DNA of 7,026 nt from Caryophanales bacterium UBA6879. GTDB lineage: Bacteria > Bacillota_I > Bacilli_A > RFN20 > CAG-288. The translations under genes and the position numbers were made by a program. Under the pieces are notes generated by a model. It was not told the DNA's origin. It saw nothing but the letters and a program-made list of their open reading frames with translations, and made no database searches. Positions within the stretch are counted from its first letter, which is position 1; every line of letters begins with the position of its first letter. The stretch spans positions 1 to 7,026 of the forward strand of contig DKCH01000038.1 in the NCBI GenBank assembly GCA_002449135.1, given 5' to 3'. Below, piece after piece: positions 5,975 to 7,026 of this stretch.

Positions 5975-7026
5975 ATGTCATTTAATATAACTCATGATAT
6001 TTTTATAAAGCAAAATCCATATAAATTATTTTTTAAGATTGCTGTACCAGGTTCTATTGGAATGCTAGCTTCAGCACTATATGGTTTAATTGATGGTCTT
6101 TTTGTTTCTAATTTTCTAGGTCAAACTGCTTTTTCAGCCGTAAATATTGCTTATCCTTTTGTTTTTTTAACTTATGCTGTGCCTGATTTAATAGGTATAG
6201 GCTCGTCTGTTATTATTGCTATTAAACAAGGTGAAGGAAAAAAACAAGAAGCAGATAGAATCTTTACTGGAGCAATTATTGCGATTTTTACAGTTTGTTT
6301 GATTTTAGGTTTGCTTTTTACTTTTACATCTCCATATTTAATTAAAATGGTTGGGGCTAGTGGGGTATTAGCTGAATATGCTAAAAATTATTTAGCTATA
6401 TATTCTATGTTTTTACCTATATCTGGATTTGTTTTTGCACTAGATAATTTTTTAAGAATTTCTCATTTTGTTAAAACTAGTATGTTTATTAATATTTTGA
6501 TGTCTTTAATTATTATTTTATTAGAGTATCTTTTTATAGGTGTTTTACATTTAGGTGTTTTTTCTGCAGCGTTAGCGGCATGTTGTGGTTTTATTTTTGC
6601 AGTTATTTGTTCGTTTATTCCTTTTGTTTTTAAGAAAACTAATTTACATTTTACTAAACCAGAGTTTCATGTAAAAGAAGCTCTCTTGGTTATAAAAAAT
6701 GGCACACCAACTTTTCTTAATAATATTTCTGGGAAGGTTATTTCTATTATTTTTAATACATTATTACTTTCCTTAGGTGGTGAAGAAGCAGTAGCTACTT
6801 ATGGTATTTTAATGTATGTCGATTGGTTAATTATTCCTTTATTATATGGAATGTGTGATTCGATGCAGCCTTGTATTGGTTATAATTATGGTGCTAATGA
6901 AAAAAATAGAATAAAAATTTTTAGAAATATTATCTTTTTTGCTGCTTTATTTTTGTGCTTAATTGCTTTTATTTTATGTTTATTAATACCAACAGAAATT
7001 GTAAAAGTTTTTACTAATAGTCAATC
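5975..7026 (+). CDS. MATE-family efflux transporter (3' end outside window)
   Basis: The first 350 residues of an integral membrane protein are visible; the family is usually about 450 residues, so about 100 are missing past the right edge. MATE proteins export drugs, dyes or metabolites across the cytoplasmic membrane in exchange for Na+ or H+. Family signs are the N-terminal pattern IAVPGSIGMLASALYGLIDG (residues 22-41) followed by FVSNFLGQTAFSAVNIAYP (43-61), and a second-half pattern CDSMQPCIGYNYGA (294-307) matching the MQP-x-x-x-YNYGA motif of MepA-like MATE proteins. Hydrophobic segments lie at about 20-45, 55-83, 96-120, 137-160, 168-192, 195-219, 236-266, 274-296 and 317-338. The ATG at 5975 is chosen because an in-frame TGA at 5969-5971 blocks any upstream start. 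No ribosome binding site precedes it. It lies 121 bp after the ABC operon behind a likely terminator, so it is probably a separate transcription unit in the same efflux locus. Confidence 0.92.
   Translation, partial: MSFNITHDIFIKQNPYKLFFKIAVPGSIGMLASALYGLIDGLFVSNFLGQTAFSAVNIAYPFVFLTYAVPDLIGIGSSVIIAIKQGEGKKQEADRIFTGAIIAIFTVCLILGLLFTFTSPYLIKMVGASGVLAEYAKNYLAIYSMFLPISGFVFALDNFLRISHFVKTSMFINILMSLIIILLEYLFIGVLHLGVFSAALAACCGFIFAVICSFIPFVFKKTNLHFTKPEFHVKEALLVIKNGTPTFLNNISGKVISIIFNTLLLSLGGEEAVATYGILMYVDWLIIPLLYGMCDSMQPCIGYNYGANEKNRIKIFRNIIFFAALFLCLIAFILCLLIPTEIVKVFTNSQ

Noticed and set aside
5971..5985. ATG at 5971 as a gene start
   Set aside because: This frame reads only four codons before TAA; the MATE frame starts at the ATG four bases later.
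1..7026. CRISPR array, tRNA, riboswitch, insertion sequence or phage features
   Set aside because: No regularly spaced repeats, cloverleaf-like segments, transposase-like reading frames or terminal inverted repeats were seen; the intergenic gaps (153 and 121 bp) are filled by the promoters and terminators listed.

Overview
The window is very AT-rich (roughly 30% GC or less by eye). Its A/T-ending codons, strong AGGAG-type ribosome binding sites and short AT-rich terminators point to a low-GC Bacillota (Firmicutes), or a Tenericutes-like gut or host-associated relative. Trp is always TGG, no frame contains an internal TGA, and TGA probably ends one gene, so the standard bacterial code fits better than the Mycoplasma code. 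No species can be named from the sequence. All genes are on the + strand.

Layout. (1) Positions 2-1510: the 3' end of a large gene of unknown function, probably for a surface or secreted protein, entering from upstream and followed by a hairpin terminator. (2) Positions 1597-1663: a near-consensus promoter, with a 29-bp inverted repeat over the predicted transcription start and ribosome binding site. (3) Positions 1664-5853: a three-gene operon for a MarR-family regulator and the two half-transporters of an ABC exporter; the genes are 3 bp apart and then overlap by 4 bp. A hairpin terminator closes the operon. (4) From 5975 off the right edge: a MATE-family efflux gene that appears to have its own promoter, so close to the ATG that the mRNA may be leaderless.

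How they work together. The two ABC proteins show complementary active-site degeneracy. The first lacks the catalytic Glu (Asp instead) and the switch His (Thr instead) but has an intact SGGQ signature. The second has intact Walker B Glu and switch His but a degenerate SNGQ signature. This is the pattern of a heterodimeric (TM287/288-, LmrCD- or BmrCD-like) multidrug exporter with one working and one degenerate ATP site. The MarR protein most likely represses the operon, itself included, through the inverted repeat. With the MATE gene next door, the right three-quarters of the window reads as a small-molecule efflux locus. The substrate is unknown. I found no CRISPR array, tRNA, rRNA, insertion sequence or phage signature.
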